Shown: in pieces, positions 5,046 through 5,160 of the stretch | How the letters are laid out: the number at the start of each line of letters is the position of its first letter | How positions within the stretch are numbered: the stretch's first letter is position 1 | Source of the DNA: Oscillospiraceae bacterium | GTDB lineage: Bacteria > Bacillota > Clostridia > Oscillospirales > Oscillospiraceae | Direction: 5' to 3' | Assembly: GCA_031261245.1 (NCBI GenBank) | Contig: JAISKU010000191.1 | Location: forward strand, 1-5,160 | DNA length: 5,160 bases | Position numbers and translations under genes: made by a program | Notes under the pieces: generated by a model | What the model was told of the DNA's origin: nothing | Seen by the model: the letters and a program-made list of their open reading frames with translations, nothing else | Database searches by the model: none

Positions 5046-5054
5046 TTATCCACA
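5046..5054 (+). other. Perfect DnaA-box sequence in the intergenic region
   Basis: TTATCCACA matches the DnaA-box consensus exactly and lies 40 bp upstream of the -35 of the right-edge promoter. Only one such box is present; a 9-mer hit in a window this size arises by chance a few percent of the time. An AT-rich tract with palindromes CAATATTG (5033-5040) and GAATTTAATTC (5063-5073) surrounds it. Confidence 0.3.
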
Positions 5055-5093
5055 CAATATCCGAATTTAATTCAATTTTGTGCAAATTACCTA

Positions 5094-5122
5094 TTGCATT
5101 GTCGCGCCCGTGGTGCTATAAT
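5094..5122 (+). promoter_or_regulatory. Sigma-A promoter for a plus-strand gene beyond the window
   Basis: TTGCAT (5094-5099), 17 bp, then TATAAT (5117-5122), preceded by TGC as an extended -10. The start would be near 5129. It diverges from the promoter of the membrane-protein gene. Confidence 0.75.
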
Positions 5123-5147
5123 CGCGAATACATTACAAAAAATAAAC

Positions 5148-5153
5148 GGAGGG
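5148..5153 (+). promoter_or_regulatory. Ribosome-binding site of a gene starting at or just past position 5161
   Basis: GGAGGG lies seven bases before the window edge, after a promoter and a leader of about 20 nt. No start codon is present inside the window, so the gene must begin immediately to the right. Nothing can be said of its product. Confidence 0.65.
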
Positions 5154-5160
5154 ATAACCA

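Noticed and set aside
1..5160. tRNA, rRNA or metabolite riboswitch
   Set aside because: No cloverleaf with TTCGA-type arms, no rRNA signature and no conserved riboswitch core were seen. The gaps are explained by promoters, terminators and the toxin-antitoxin RNAs.

Overview
The window looks like a piece of a GC-rich, spore-forming clostridial chromosome, perhaps a gut Oscillospiraceae/Ruminococcaceae-type lineage. Three things support this. One gene encodes the N-terminal half of a Bacillus-type spore-coat transglutaminase. Genes begin with strong GGAG/AGGGGG Shine-Dalgarno sites, and the AT-rich gaps hold near-consensus sigma-A promoters. The bile-acid/enoate-type flavoprotein reductase is of a kind common in anaerobic Firmicutes. 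The species cannot be named from this sequence.

Left part (1-1358, minus strand): an unrecognised 294-aa soluble protein gene is followed, with a 4-base ATGA stop/start overlap, by tgl. The tgl gene runs off the left edge after its catalytic Cys117. A strong terminator hairpin for the next gene upstream sits only about 18 nt ahead of the 294-aa start codon, with a TATAAT just outside it. That arrangement is unusual for the leader of a spore-type operon.

Centre (1359-4207): two divergent redox genes share a 152-bp promoter region. On the minus strand is a complete 252-aa classical short-chain dehydrogenase. On the plus strand is a 645-aa FMN/[4Fe-4S]/FAD ene-reductase of the BaiCD/BaiH/2,4-dienoyl-CoA reductase family. 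Each has its own near-consensus promoter, and a 16/19 match to the Fur box lies at the predicted start of the dehydrogenase transcript. Together they could form a small reductive module (C=C reduction plus ketone/alcohol interconversion) for an unidentified unsaturated carbonyl compound.

Right part (4208-5160): the most interesting element is a compact type I toxin-antitoxin-like locus at about 4213-4513. A 27-codon single-membrane-span peptide (MVYWTELF..., holin-like toxin type) is encoded on the minus strand under a TTGACA-N18-TATAAT promoter. Facing it is a TTGACA-N17-TATAAT promoter on the plus strand with no coding region behind it. The two converge on one shared inverted repeat that can terminate both RNAs and makes them complementary at their 3' ends. 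The toxin leader can fold so as to hide its ribosome-binding site. Beyond it lies a four-helix membrane protein gene on the minus strand, and then a regulatory region with a promoter and ribosome-binding site for a plus-strand gene starting just past the right edge.
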